A stretch of 64,000 nt of DNA, taken from the NCBI GenBank assembly GCA_034401795.1, contig CM067359.1, forward strand, positions 149,152,068-149,216,067, given 5' to 3'. The DNA comes from Chaetoderma sp. LZ-2023a (taxonomy: Eukaryota > Mollusca > Caudofoveata > Chaetodermatida > Chaetodermatidae). Below are positions 36,336 to 48,247 of the stretch, one piece after another. The notes under the pieces were generated by a model. It saw nothing but the letters and a program-made list of their open reading frames with translations, was not told the DNA's origin and searched no databases. Each line of letters begins with the position of its first letter. Position 1 is the first letter of the stretch. Position numbers and translations under genes: made by a program.

Positions 36336-36552
36336 ATAGAGGGAAGGAGGGAGCGCGATAAAAAGAGAGGAAGCGAGGGATAGGTGGAGGGAGATAGGGC
36401 AGAGGGAGGGATGAGAGAGAGGGGGGGCGAGGGAGGGATGGAGGGAGAGATGAAGGGAGGGAGGGAGAGAGGGAGCAGAGAGAGAGAGAGAGGGGGAGGA
36501 GGGTGAGATGGGGGAGAGAGGGATGGAGGGAGGGAGGGAGCGAGGGAGATTA
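36336..36552. repeat. Polypurine low-complexity tract
   Basis: Over 200 bp of almost pure G and A in GGGA/GAGA combinations. It can adopt triplex-type structures; open frames on the opposite strand (Ser/Pro/Leu runs) are artefacts. Confidence 0.9.
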
Positions 36553-37440
36553 TCTAAATACATATTTGCGGTTGGGTCGGGTGGTGATGGGTTCGGATAC
36601 GGTTGAGGTGGTGGCAAAACCATATATTGTTTCCCTTACTTTGATATTGGAGGCTTTGTTACCCTTATTTCCACCCAGCACAGTCCCTATTCAGGGGCCC
36701 TAATGTGCTCACATTTCTTTAGGCACACACTTGCATGATGCTTTACTTGTGCTCTGTATCCTCTGCTATTCTTCTGGCAAATTATACACATCTTTAAGCT
36801 GGCATCACCTTTTAAAATTCTCTATTATCGGACCGTATACAGTTCATCATATAGATGATCGTAACAATGCCAGACACGCTTATGCACATCTCATGACACG
36901 CTTCTACTAATGGATGAGACGGATAAAACACAGATAAACCACATGCAATCCTTAAGACCTTTAATCATTGAGGAAACAAAAATAGGTTATTTCAATTTGT
37001 GTAATACGGACTGGGTGCTCATTCTGACTGTAGCGACGACGTAGGCTGATGCCGTCATAACAACATTTACAAAGGAAATACCCGCTGACTCAAAGCCGAT
37101 TGAGCAATTACGTTATTCACCGTACTCGTGATCAAAGCACATAAGTTTACCTGTCTGCGCATGCCGGTGTTTTAAAAATAACACCATGCAGAGACTGAAA
37201 ATTATCGAGAGTACACGGGGATTTTTCCAACTTTAAAGTAGGGGAATGAAGGCACTTATTAGAAATGACAAGAAAGAAGATCAGCAAAGGAAACACATAG
37301 AATTGTTATCAAAAAATCAAAAGAAGAAGAAAGCAGCACCAAACAAGTCTTCCGACAAGTGAAGAGAATGACTGCGCGGCCAACCCGCTGTACTGACGTG
37401 AGCTGAGGTGAAACTCGGGGAAAATGTTTGGTTCATTAAC
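36553..37440. other. Non-coding sequence
   Basis: No supported feature. Confidence 0.4.
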
Positions 37441-37600
37441 TGTCCCCCCCCACCCCCCTCACCCCCTCACCCCCCTCTCTCTCTCTCTCTCCGTACGTGC
37501 GTGCGCGCGCGCGCGTGCGTGCGTGCGTGCGTGCATGTGCGCGTGCGCATGTATGCGCCACGTGTGTGTTCTCTCTCCCTCTCTCACTCCCTTCTTCCCC
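37441..37600. repeat. C-rich, CT and alternating GTGC/GC microsatellites
   Basis: CCCCCCAC-type repeats (37443-37473), CT repeats (37474-37490), then an alternating purine-pyrimidine stretch GTGCGTGCGCGCGCGCG onward to about 37558, a Z-DNA-prone pattern, and further CT-rich sequence. Confidence 0.9.
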
Positions 37601-37927
37601 AGCCCACCCCTTTGATTTATATGGATAATATGGCGTTTGTAAGTGTGACATGTTAGGTAGAGGTTTGTTCTTATGAACAGAGCAGTCTTCAAATCCATTG
37701 ATTGAAATGTGAAAATTACTACTGATTCTAGATCAAACGTGTTCTACTTTCTGAACGAGTATGTTCTAATGTTGTTACCACAGCCAAGAAAATAAAGACA
37801 TTATCTTTCACCAAGACAACGCCTCTTCGCATTTCGAAAAAAGAGTTTATTTATTATTATTGCTATGATTATTATTATCATCATCATCGCCATTGACATT
37901 AATGATAGCAATAATTTGGTCGGTAAC
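37601..37927. other. Non-coding, includes probable LINE 3' tail
   Basis: TTATTATTATT/ATCATC repeats at 37849-37890 read as AAT/GAT units on the minus strand, at the expected 3' end of the next LINE. Confidence 0.45.
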
Positions 37928-39281
37928 TTAGCGATGGCAACGGCGGTCATTACGAAGCCTACATAAACTGTTATTAGACACTCTTGAGCCGACGTAGTAC
38001 CATGGGTGGGCGTCTAGAGGGTTGTATGGCACATTGCTCTTGGTTTGTTCTTGAATTCTGGTAGGGTACATAGTACCAGGTGCTGGGAGAGTGTTCGAGG
38101 AGTGCGTTGTTGCTTCGAAAAATGACTCACGATAAAATTCCGTCCGACATCTAACTGGGGTGAAGGAATTCAGGCGGCAGATATTGTAGGGATCACGTGC
38201 TTGACTCAGTGGAGAAAGATAATTAGTCAAGACTTCGCACGTCATCTCATTGGCAATTTTGTCAAACAGGGTTAGTCTGTGATTTTCGCGTCTGTGGGCA
38301 AGTGTTTCTATCACAGTTTCTATATACAAGTCATCGATGCCTGCACTACGTGTCACTCCGCCAATTGTCCTAAGAGGATCCTTTTGTACGTCTTCTAGTC
38401 TGTTATCAAGATACTGTGGTAAGTTATCCCAGACAGCAGCTGCGTATTTCAGAGATGGCTTAATAATGCTCTTGTATATTATTTCCAGACATTCGCGGTC
38501 TATGATATATTTTAATCACTTGAATAGGAAAAAGCTTGAGCTGGGCATTGGCTATGCGAGTTTCCGCGTGGTTTTGCCAGTGACCGTTGTTGATGAAAGT
38601 AGTACCAAGGTGTTTGTGGTGGGTGGATGGGGATATTTAAGAATTTTTTAAGTTTAATGGAGAATCTCTGTATAGAGAAATACATAAGGACGTTGTTTTA
38701 GAAGCATTAAATTCGACAAGCCATGTGTTTACCCAATTAGGGCATGCGACTTGTAGGTCTGTTCGACAGTTCTAGGCTATCAGACATGGAGGCACGTGTC
38801 ATCAGCGAATAGTCAACCTTGTTTAGTATGTCATCGGACATATCATTAATACATACTAAAAAGTAGTGGCCCAAGGACAGAGCCCTGTGGCATACCCGCA
38901 TGTCAGTGAAGCGAATTAGATTCGTGACCATTTATAACCACTCGCTGCTAGCGATTATGGAGGTAACTTTCAAACCATGTAAGTAGATTTCTAGAGATAC
39001 CAAATTGTTTGAGCTTCTGTAAGAGGCCACGATGCCACACTCAGTCAAATGCTTTAGTAATATCGAAAGATGAGAACCATACTTCTTTTTGGTCATCAAG
39101 AGCTTTGGCGAAATAAGTATATATGCCTAGCAGTTTATTTACTGTAGAATATGAGGGAGGAAAGCCAGACTGATGATGAGTGATGCCATCTCTGACGTGG
39201 TTGTAAATGTATTTAAAACAGTTCTTTCCATGACTTTACTAAGACAACTCAGAGGAGATATTGGTGGGTATTTTGAGCAAA

Positions 39282-39317
<36 letters not shown>

Positions 39318-40235
39318 CTTTATTTAAGGAGGGTAAATCTTCAGTAGCCTGGTTTTGGAGAGCCCCTCACAGGAACATATATATACATATATAAATATAT
39401 ACAATATATTACATTTATGTACACTCAGTTACACACTCGCTAGCGCGCTCCCTCGGTATCACATATGTTCTCTCGCTCGCACCTATGCTTACTAGTTCCC
39501 AAGCTCATCTATTCAGTCGCTCACTTACTGACTCACTCGCTCGCACGCTCGCGCACACGCATATTTGCTCACACGCCGACACGCTGATGTGCATGCTCGT
39601 TCGCTCATACACTCGCTCGCTCGTCCACTCACCCACTCGCCAGCACATAGGCGCATTCATTCCGAAGCTCATTTATTCGTTCACTCCCTCAATTACTGAC
39701 TCGCTCACTCGCGCGCTCGCCCAAGTAAAAAAACCTTTCCGTTTTAAAAAGGAGTTGCATTGGTAATTTTCCAAGAGGTTGGTAATTTTGAGTTGATAAG
39801 TGAGTAATTAAAAACATGTGCTAGAATTGAAGCTAGAACTTCTTTACCCGTAACCACAGATTTAGGCCGTGGTTTGCCGGGACCAACAGTCTTTGAGGTA
39901 TCTACCTTAGAAAGTATATCTAGAACGACGGGCCTCGTTATTATGATCATATATAAAGCGTATACCGTTGCCTATATAGGGATAAAGGAGGTTGGCATTT
40001 GACTCAGCAATTGTCGCAATACTTGAAAAATAATGGTTTAAAAGATTAAATTGCGTGAATTTTCTCCTTTTCTGCCAGGTTGATTTTGAATTCTTGATTA
40101 TCTGTCCGGGCTAAATTATTGACGAGATTTCTCTCTTTTTTTAAATTTGCAAGGTCCGATTCTTGTTTGGATTTCCTTTATTTCTTTTGAAGTTCTTCCC
40201 TAATTCTCATTTCGTGTCTGATTTTGATAGTCTAA
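37928..40235 (-). pseudogene. Decayed CR1/Jockey-type LINE reverse transcriptase
   Basis: On the minus strand, starting at the right: an endonuclease-RT linker near 40040-40230; VLDILSKVDTSKTVGPGKPR and LAHVFNYSLINSKLPTSWKI near 39750-39940; scattered reverse-transcriptase pieces near 38800-39260 (INDMSDDILNKVDYSLM); and a C-terminal segment open for 142 codons (37928-38356) with LAHRRENHRLTLFDKI and YNICRLNSF, typical of CR1-like tails. The segment 39279-39730 is inserted within it. Frames are heavily broken. Confidence 0.75.
39279..39730 (-). repeat. Insertion in the LINE: AAT-tailed fragment plus CTCG-rich degenerate microsatellite
   Basis: AAT repeats (39284-39317) adjoin TCTTTATTTAAGGAGGGTAA...CCTGGTTTTGGAGAGCCCCT, which on the minus strand reads as a short element ending in a triplet tail, as in many invertebrate SINEs. 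From 39420 to 39725 CTCG, CACTCGC and CTCGCTCG words recur without strict period. Confidence 0.6.
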
Positions 40236-40243
40236 CATCAAAT

Positions 40244-42740
40244 CTAAGCTTTACCATCTGGGTGGACTGTCACTATTTTATGATATGGAAGATTCTGAAC
40301 AGCATGCAATGAACGTCTCCAAACAAGAGCTTGAAAATTGGCCCTTTCGGTGTGATGCTTTAGACTATTAGATGTAGGTGGAAGATTTTCATTTCTTTGT
40401 CTCTTTTGACAAAAGAACCAATAACGGGTTTCATCAGCTGTCTTTCCTACATCCCTGGTGGTATACAACTCACAGACAAATTTCTCACATAGAATTGCAG
40501 TATTCGGTGATAAGTCAACATGTTCGCCGAGTTGGGCTAAGCTAAGCTGATGACATTCAGATGACTTGAATGCTTTTCTCTTAGCGACTCCAAATAATGC
40601 ACTAGTGCTATCACAACCTGTAAGAGAATGAAACCCAGGCAAAGACAGACAGATAGCTGGGCCCAGTACTTGAGCAACTGTATGTATTGGTATGTATCGC
40701 AATTTATCCTTTGTGCCCGTACGGAACCATAGTTCAGAACAGTGAAGCGAACGATACGTATATATACTAAGTACTGCCACGTCTGTATCAGGAGACTGTA
40801 TAACAACACGCATGTGGTCTTTTGAAGCGTGTAGCGCGTGCAACATCATACGCGTATCTGCTTCCTCGTGATCTGATCGAAGTTCTTCCAAATACGACGA
40901 ATTGTTCGCTGAAATGACAACAACATCCATTCCATCGTTAAAGCCACCAGCAAGAATGACGCAATTGTCGGCAGATAGCATATTTGGACCAGTATCACGC
41001 CACCGCTTGCTGAGAAATGCAACCAGGTTACTTTTGTTGCTTGGATTGCTGATGTACTTGGCCCATTGCTTTGGAACGGGAGTATTTTCTCCAGCAATCT
41101 TTACTTCCAATGCTGTTGATGACCCACGTTTTAGCCGCTCTTCCGCTTTGAGAGATTCCAGTCTATCATATCTGTCAAAAACTATATCTACTCTGTTGCA
41201 GTCTTCTTGATTCAGTGGAACTGTAAAGATGTGCCAGTATTTATCAGCCAATTCTCCAAATGTAGACGTACCGCCAGTTTTAACCATGTGCACAATTGCC
41301 ATGCCATCTACTACATAAGCTGTTGCGCCTGTCTTGTCAACAGGTGGAAGCCGTCCATCAACATTTACTTCCTTTTCCAGTTCACTTAACAAAACACTTT
41401 TCACATTCTTTCTTAGAGTCCCATCCGTATGTGACAATGATAGTGGAACAGCAGACAGTTCATACATCATCACTAGTTTTAAATCAAAATCTCTGGACCT
41501 TGCGGCAATAATTAATCGACCAAATAGTTCGCGGTCAGATCTCACATTGTGAATTTTTTCATCATTTGTTTTGAGTTTTTTCTTCTGTGCTAGGCTGGCA
41601 AATGTTTTAAGTTTTAAGTATGGCAACGTGTCCCAAAAGCTTCTCGTGTTAGTGTCCAGCCGCTCCTGAACACAATTTTCCATAATCTCCTTACCAATGT
41701 CACAGGGGGAAACAAGTCTCTTGGCGATTTCACTAGGCAATACCACGCCAGTTGAAATGTTTACAAGCGGAAGACACTCGCTGTCGTCGTTTTCCGCAAT
41801 ATTAAAGGGATTGTTCATTATATCTGATGAGAACATCGAAAGTATCTTCTGCACATCGGTTTCATCCCTGTTCATTCGATTAGTCCCCATTTCCTTATGT
41901 ACTCCAAACATGTGACTATCTTGTAACCCACACATTTGCTTTGTGACCGTTGTTATGGCTGCCCTCTCGTGGCTAGTTAAAAACCACCTCTCCAGAGCTC
42001 CTGGCTTTTGTGTTATTCCAATAATACCACCTCGCTTTTAGGAATCCAAATTAATCGATTGCTCTAAGGCCATATCTGTCCACACTTGATTGAATGGATG
42101 GTCTGAGCGACTTACGGAATGATTTCCATTCAAGAATTGTTCATGTACATGGGGATGTGTACTTGGAAGCATCTTCATGTCCGCAAGATATATTGGCAAC
42201 CATCTTGCATAATTGGTTCTGTCTATGCTGTAGAAATATGGCGCCATAGCAGCAGTGGCAGATAGGTGTGCCTGCCAATCTCCAGTTCTCTCAGCTCTTA
42301 TGAATCCAAGCAGCAGCTCTACCATATGAATATATGAGTTCCAAAATGCGAACAGGTGTGATTTCGAGCTTGACTCAACTTTAAAGGATTTGAACAGCTG
42401 TTGCAATTTATTCACGTACATACACACCTCTTTGAAATTTTCTTGCAGTGCGTCCAAGTCGTCAATGCTGCTTCGGCACATCTTAATTTTCTCATCCAGA
42501 CTCTCCAATTCTGTTGGAGTAATGTGGTCTTCATGTTGTCCATTTTGTTGAACCCATTTGGAAAACGACTGCCATTGTAATCGCAGCAGCGCTTCCATAA
42601 CCAATTTGTGAGCCCTCACTCCTCGATTATATGACTTCCCTTTAAGTGGAGCAGCAGCCATGCTGCTACGATATGTGTTGGCCTCTATGAGGAGATCTTC
42701 TAAGCCAGAGTCATCAAACATCTTTCCAATAACAGCTAAG
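40244..42740 (-). pseudogene. FEN1/XPG-like nuclease family gene, nearly intact (one TAA)
   Basis: A minus-strand frame runs from 42721 to 40244 (825 codons) with one nonsense codon, TAA at 42038-42040, in a conserved stretch (MALEQSINLDS before, GGIIGITQKPGALERWFLTS after). In the 563-residue portion after the stop, conserved acidic motifs follow FEN1 order: AYVVDG (D210), VFDRYDR (D254, D257), DHEEADTR (E357, E358, D360), IQSPDTDV (D383, D385) and SLTGCDSTSALFGVAKRKAF (D442). In FEN1/XPG proteins such residues bind the catalytic metals; equating them is my inference. The frame stays open a few codons above 42721 to a possible TTTTACTTAG acceptor, so earlier exons may be missing. The C-terminal Cys-rich domain seen in the 8.6-11.8 kb copy is absent, cut where the LINE abuts. 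Confidence 0.7.
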
Positions 42741-43519
42741 TAAAATTACCCCGGAACAAGTGTTACAGGCATAATTTGAATTATATGTAGACAATGACAA
42801 TGAGAGCGATGTGAGGTGTAGTATTCATTTTAATTTGTTTTTCCGCACCGATTACCACCACATCCATCTGTCTCATTCCAACCACCATTACCTTGGTGCT
42901 TTGTCAACAGTGGTACAGCTGGATATACAGATTCTATGATGGAGTTAGTATACATACATAAAATATAACCTTCACATTTCACCCTCGCCTTTGGTATATG
43001 CATGCAAAATGTATGTCGGATATATGTTAGGTCGATATCCGTCTAAATATCATATATGGTGAATCTAATACGATATTACTTTGAGTTATGACACGATCAT
43101 GCTTATATCGTTGTGCACTGTGGATACAGCCAAAGCCTACACCCCCTATGCAAAGAAATCAGGATAACTAATTAGTGCTACCACAATTTGTTTGTACAAC
43201 AGGGCTTAAAATGTGTGGGACATGTCCCTCAAGCCACAGCAAGTGTCAGACCTTCCGAATACTGGGTGTGCTACGTCACGATTCTGACCTAGCTTTAGCT
43301 CCTGGACTATTTGTCTTGTTCGGCCAACTCCTCGTCCAGACAATGACCGGGCTGATTGGTTCGCAGCAACATTTCAGTATATCATTCCAAGTTGAGTAGT
43401 TGAAACAGCGTCAACTAGCGGAAAGCTGGAAGTAATCTCTTGGGGGCAGTGTCAACTAAAATGAGGTGTTTGTTGGTTAAATGCTAACTGGTGAACACAT
43501 TTATTGACAGTCAAAACGA
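42741..43519. other. Non-coding sequence
   Basis: No feature supported; a region of ATGCATG/TATATG words around 43000-43070. Confidence 0.4.
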
Positions 43520-43835
43520 ATGGAGCTGTCCACTTTTAGGCATGCCCCGCCCACCTCTAGCTAAGCTCGATCCACACTTCACCGTGCTGGGATTGATCGA
43601 TCCCAGAATGCCCTAACTATCAATTTCCTGAAAACTAATCTGGCAACAGCGCCCAATTAAACTAGTTTCAAAATGTTCAACATAATATTTATTAAATAGT
43701 AAAGACATACAATTCGTCTAACAACGCATAGTCCGTCTTCGGACATACTTATCTACGTCATTCATGATGATAACATTCTACACGTCATGTAGTTGATTAT
43801 AATGTCATATAATGGATGACTAACATGGAAAGGTG
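43520..43835 (-). mobile_element. Hairpin MITE, copy B
   Basis: Reverse-orientation copy of the 11300-11673 element. Reading its complement: CACCTTTCCATG at the end (43835), GACGTCAT-like words, ACTATTTAATAAATATTATG, TTGAACATTTTGAAACTAGT, then GGGATTGATCGATCCC and GGGCGGGGCATGCC. One arm of the central hairpin is deleted. Confidence 0.75.
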
Positions 43836-45299
43836 AATTGGCACTTTATTCTTAATATCATGGGTGGGTGGTTGTGTTTGTTCGCGGTTGCTTAATTCCT
43901 CTTGGTTTCCTGGTTGATATCGTCAGCTCAATTACATTGTCTGACATAAACTTCGTGTCGTAACCGACGTACCGCCATAGTGAGGTATGGCGTTATTCCA
44001 GATTAACTATCTAGTGAGAATACGGCCGTAGACTCCAATCTCTAAGAAATCCTTGACTGTAAAACGTTTCGTGTCATAAACTATAACCGATCGCGTATCA
44101 AGGCTATAAAAATACAGTTCATCTAAGAAATAACTTATTAGGTTTCCACCATAAAAAGTTCACTGTTGAGTAATTTGAACATACTTGGATTAGAACATAT
44201 TGCTATCTAAGACAACAATGCCCTCCAATATAATTGTATTCAAAAAACTCAATAGAACATATATTACTTACTAAGATGTTTCTATTTTTGGTCTGGCAAT
44301 ATTTTGACCTATTTATAAGCTGCACTGTGAGGGATTGAGTGACTAAATTAGATTAATTAATACATTGGCTTGTAACAGGCCAGAGTCTCAATGCTAAAGC
44401 CTAGAACAGGGGAGAGGTTATAGATTTTTAATCGAATTTGACAGGCTGCTGATGCTCCAGGCCTTTTAAATAATATATTCAAATTTTACACTGGTATATA
44501 TGCACACACTTTTAACTCTTTACTGACTAAATTCGGACAGGAAAATCAACTTTCTTGATTTTTAATATGTATTTTCATGCAAATAGAGGACTACTCTGGA
44601 TAATTTACCACTAGAATGACTAGCTCTGGTATCGAAGATAAACAATTCGTATAACTCGACGGACTATTAAGCGTTTATGACTGACTATATCGTTTCATTG
44701 ATGCCGTAATTGATTATGACGCCAGCCTACAAGTGATGTAGACTAGTTTCTTAAGACGTCATATAATTGACTGATAGACTGAATTCATCTATTGCAATTG
44801 TACTATATACGAATTTAGCAATCCCGTCAATCAGAAGCGGTGCTCGTAATTATCGTGGAATCAATATTTCTTGTTACAGTAGATTGCGGCATCGCCATCC
44901 ACATTACAACGATACAGTATTATACATACAATGTGCACGTGCCGGGATGGTTGCCTACAGTCAGAATAATACGGACATAGATGATTATAATTTAATACCA
45001 AATTACGTCAATAAAACCAAGATATTAAAAATCTGGTGCTCCGGCAATGTGTAGGTGCTCGCTCTATGGAATTCTACCGCCTTTGTTCATCATGCGAGCC
45101 AACTACCTTTTCAGGCGCCTTAAGGTTTGTATCCGCGTAACAGGATTATGCGCTTAAATTGTTCGAATCTATACACAGTTATTCTTCCACAGACGTGTGG
45201 GTGTTGTGACACATAATACCATAAATGATGTGTTGATGTGTGCCTTGGTACATGCATCCAAAGAGGATGAACTCTACTTTAAACGTCTCTATAGATCCG
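43836..45299. other. Non-coding, includes two small repeat remnants
   Basis: A weak hairpin-family remnant lies at about 44165-44265 (TTGGATTAGAACATATTGCT and AACAATGCCCTCCAATATAA with TTCAAA/CTCAATAGAACA). GATTATGACGCCAGCCTACA at 44711 matches GTGACGCCAGCCTACCCGTG at 12364 just outside the nuclease element's right repeat. Confidence 0.45.
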
Positions 45300-45652
45300 T
45301 CAATTGACATAATGATATTCATAAACCATATGACGTCTTAATCAAGAACGTGACGTATATGATGACATCACAATCTTTGAAGTCATGAATGACGTTGATA
45401 TGTTCGTCATAATCATAGAATTGATGACGGTCTAAGCGTTTTGTACGAAGTGTATATATACTATTTAATAAACATGTTGTTGAATATTTTGCAACTAATT
45501 TGACTGGGTGCTGTTGCTGCCAATATTTAACAACTTAACGGCGTGGTTTTCTGGAAATTGATAGTTCAGGGATCGATCAATCCCAACACGGCGAAGTGTG
45601 GGTGGAGCCTAGATAAAGATGGATGATCATAGCTAAAACTGGAAAGGGCCAT
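45300..45652 (+). mobile_element. Hairpin MITE, copy C
   Basis: Collinear with copy A: ATGACGTCTT/GTCATGAATGACGTTG words, TGACGGTCTAAGCGTTTTGT, ACTATTTAATAAACATGTTG, TTGACTGGGTGCTGTTGCTG, then a deletion of the return arm, ATCGATCAATCCCAACACGG and an end near CTGGAAAGGGCC. Confidence 0.75.
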
Positions 45653-46054
45653 TGACTGCTCAGAGCGCATTTACACCCAATTCGCTAATGTCTAATTTAT
45701 AATTACGTCGATGGATGATGATAGGGATGGGTAGTTATGTGAAAATAGCGTTGCGATCAATATCTATCCACAGAGAACGATAGGATTATACCGATGATTA
45801 TTTTGCTTGGCACGTCTCCGTCTGTGTAAGCTGGCTATTAATTCGTTAATAACACGTGAATAAATCGGATAAGCCGGGAAAATAAAATCGCCAAATATTA
45901 CCCACTGGCATGGCATTATAAAGGGGCCCATGCCAAGCTACCCTCTTCCAATGCTCTACCCACTCTATAAGCGTGTTTGAATAACTTTTAACACGGTGAA
46001 TCCTGATTTTCATAATTTAAATTTTAAGGCAATTATAAAAGTAAGATGTCGAAT

Positions 46055-46150
46055 ATTATGAAACCAATTGGAATTGGACCGTTGCTGCATATGGTAGTAC
46101 AAATGCACAGACAAATTTGTTTCAAAATGTTCAACAGAATATAAATTTAA
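46055..46150. repeat. Hairpin MITE core, diverged
   Basis: Contains CCAATTGGAATTGGACCGTT, GCTGCATATGG and AAATTTGTTTCAAAATGTTC AACAGAATATAAATT-like outer arm; the outer arm is the best evidence. Confidence 0.5.
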
Positions 46151-46646
46151 TTGTAAATTCATCAATGATATTGAATTCAGACAGCTATATGGAGGATTTT
46201 GAAAACTGCCATCAAATACTTGAGTGACAGATCTGATCCTCCCACTATGAGAACGTGACAGCCTCTTTTTAGCTTACTCTATGCTATGTCTGTTTATCTG
46301 GACATGTTGTTAGTAAAGATGGCTGCCTATCTAAAATGAAAGTTGATTAAAATTATGTCCTGCCTAGCCATTCTTCTGCCAACAGCGCTTCAAACTGCCT
46401 AAACGGGTTAATATAATACTTATATCAATTAACTCTTTAATGGTCAAGACTTTCCAATAAAATTGAACTTTTTGGCACAGTGGATGCATATTTCCTAAAA
46501 AATAGCCATCTTTTGTCCTGCAAATGCATATTTCTCAGAGCGTTTTAATATGGTTAAGCAAATTCAAATGTTTGTTTAGTCACTGTACATTTTATCAAGC
46601 AAGCCATTGTAGTGATAGAAACTTTGTCAAATGTAGTCTTCTCTAA
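46151..46646. other. Non-coding flank of the Polinton
   Basis: No feature supported. Confidence 0.4.
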
Positions 46647-46651
46647 GCATG

Positions 46652-46785
46652 AGTAGTAGTGTCGGAATTAAAATGATACCACCGCCCTCAATTGGCAGCC
46701 GTTCGGCGATCCGTGGCCCCAACCGCCCTCTCAAGCCCTGGGCATAGGAATTTGAGACATGTGATCGTGGTTGGTGTAGGTTTCT
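46652..46785 (+). repeat. Polinton left terminal inverted repeat
   Basis: Aligns with the complement of 62575-62698 through TTCGGCGATCCG, CCGCCCTCTCAA, CCTGGGCATAGG and GACATGTG...GTTGGTGT. Confidence 0.93.
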
Positions 46786-46809
46786 AGATGGAGATGGGAC
46801 TGTGTAGGC

Positions 46810-47216
46810 TCAGACAAACACGTAGTCTCTGCCAGAGTCGCATCGGCATGATGGGACCACCCATAGTGTACTCCATCTACCTTGACAACGCTCACCTGGT
46901 AGGATGCTAAAGTGATTAGCATTTGCACCACGGCAGAGTCTGGCATGTTCACATGTTACGCAGAGAATATGGTCCTGAGCAGGTGTCTCCAGCAGACAAC
47001 CTCGTCCTACCCTCTCCACCCCATAGAAGTGGCAGACAGACTCGATCTCTTCACGTGGGTGAAAGCGGTTGTAAAGGTTTCTCCGTAAGGTGTCGACACA
47101 AGAATAGTACTGGGGTCATCCCGGAAGTGGGCCCACGTGGCATCCGATATCATGGCAGTCTCAGCGCCCTGTGCCACTGCTGTAGACGCCAGCACAAGCA
47201 GTATGATGAGAATCAT
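46810..47216 (-). pseudogene. Small secreted or membrane protein of the Polinton, frameshifted
   Basis: Starts with a clear signal peptide or single membrane segment (ILIILLVLASTAVAQG) and continues 69 codons to a stop at 47007-47009. A second frame overlapping at 47019 continues with ILCVTCEHARLCRG to 46810, so one indel near 47010-47019 probably split an original protein of ~130 residues. It is the outermost gene on the left, transcribed toward the left end. Function unknown. Confidence 0.45.
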
Positions 47217-47254
47217 GGCTATATATGAAGAGTTAAACTGAACAGAGTGAACCC

Positions 47255-47998
47255 CTAGAGAAATATCTGTGCCAGATCGAGCCCTGTTCCATCCGGATCG
47301 ATAGTAATCTTCATCCCCTCAGGCGTAGGGGCTAGGTGCTTCACTCTGCCGCCGGCTAAGAAACGTAGCTCTAGGACTATATGAGTCATTTGCGGGCTAG
47401 TGAGTCCGACTCGCTGATGCAGTTTAACAGCACCCTTGGCTTTGGAGACATGTGACACACCATATACCCATAGAATGCCATCCTGGAGGTTAACAGCTTC
47501 TTCTGGGCCATCGAATGGATGACGCAGCAGGAGCTTTCCACCGGTAACCCAGATCCGGATGTACTTCCTCTTCAGGAAATCGTACCGAAACACGATCTTG
47601 TGCCCATCTATGTTGCGACCAAGGCGCCCCTTCGACATATCCTTGAGGTTTGTGAGCAGCTCCACCCCATCATCACCAATGGGGTGGAGGGAGAATGCCT
47701 TTGAGTGTGCTTCGTACTGTAGGGCGAATGACTTGCCATCGCTCTCTTCTACCTTGGCAGCATCAACTGCGTACACATCTGCCAGGTCTGCAAGACCAGT
47801 CGAGTGAGCAAATATGGGTTCCACAGCACGCCATAGAAGTGGTTTAAATGGGAGGTATAACCATGCCGATTGTCCGACTGCTGCTCTCCGGTGGTGAGAA
47901 CGTAATCTCACCCTCTCTAGAGGGGGAGACGGGTGGTACAGTACTGTGTAGAATGGGTCCTCTTCGAGGTGCCCCAGCGGGGCACAACATACATACAC
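47255..47998 (-). CDS. Polinton hypothetical protein, 247 codons
   Basis: A long minus-strand frame with no recognised motif. It is a mix of beta-prone segments (KIVFRYDFLKRKYIRIWVTG, GILWVYGVSHVS, HIVLELRFLAGGRVKH) ending in a Gly/Asp-containing tail. A beta-rich protein of this size in a Polinton could be a structural protein, but that is only a suggestion. The first ~45 codons overlap the opposite-strand gene starting at 47863, so the true start is probably near 47860 and may have been lost. Confidence 0.55.
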   Translation of the reverse strand: MYVCCAPLGHLEEDPFYTVLYHPSPPLERVRLRSHHRRAAVGQSAWLYLPFKPLLWRAVEPIFAHSTGLADLADVYAVDAAKVEESDGKSFALQYEAHSKAFSLHPIGDDGVELLTNLKDMSKGRLGRNIDGHKIVFRYDFLKRKYIRIWVTGGKLLLRHPFDGPEEAVNLQDGILWVYGVSHVSKAKGAVKLHQRVGLTSPQMTHIVLELRFLAGGRVKHLAPTPEGMKITIDPDGTGLDLAQIFL

Positions 47999-48247
47999 GC
48001 CGATGTGCTACATCAACCTCCGGGCAGTGCGCACAGCAACTCACTGGTAGAAGTCGGCCGCGACATGATAGAGTACCCCCCAGGTGCCAACAGCAACCTA
48101 TGGAAAGCTATGAGTCCTAGCCTGTTCACCCCTGTAAATCATCTGTTTGACAGCCCCTCCATTAACATATATGCCAGCACGGATGGGATATCGGATGCCC
48201 ATTTAGAGTTTACACTCTTATTACTACTCGACCTGACGACAACATGA
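47863..48247 (+). pseudogene. Polinton hypothetical protein, ~128 aa, one frameshift
   Basis: From the ATG at 47863 (MPIVRLLLSGGENVISPSLE) the frame shifts near 47935 and continues VQYCVEWVLFEVPQRGTTYI and onward to TGA 48245-48247. Its stop overlaps the next start as ATGA. It lies back to back with the preceding minus-strand gene, and the intervening TGGTTTAAATGGGAGGTATA could be a shared promoter. No family recognised. Confidence 0.45.

Noticed and set aside
36141-36623. A 160-codon minus-strand frame rich in Ser, Pro and Leu.
   Set aside because: It reads the complement of a polypurine tract, not a gene.
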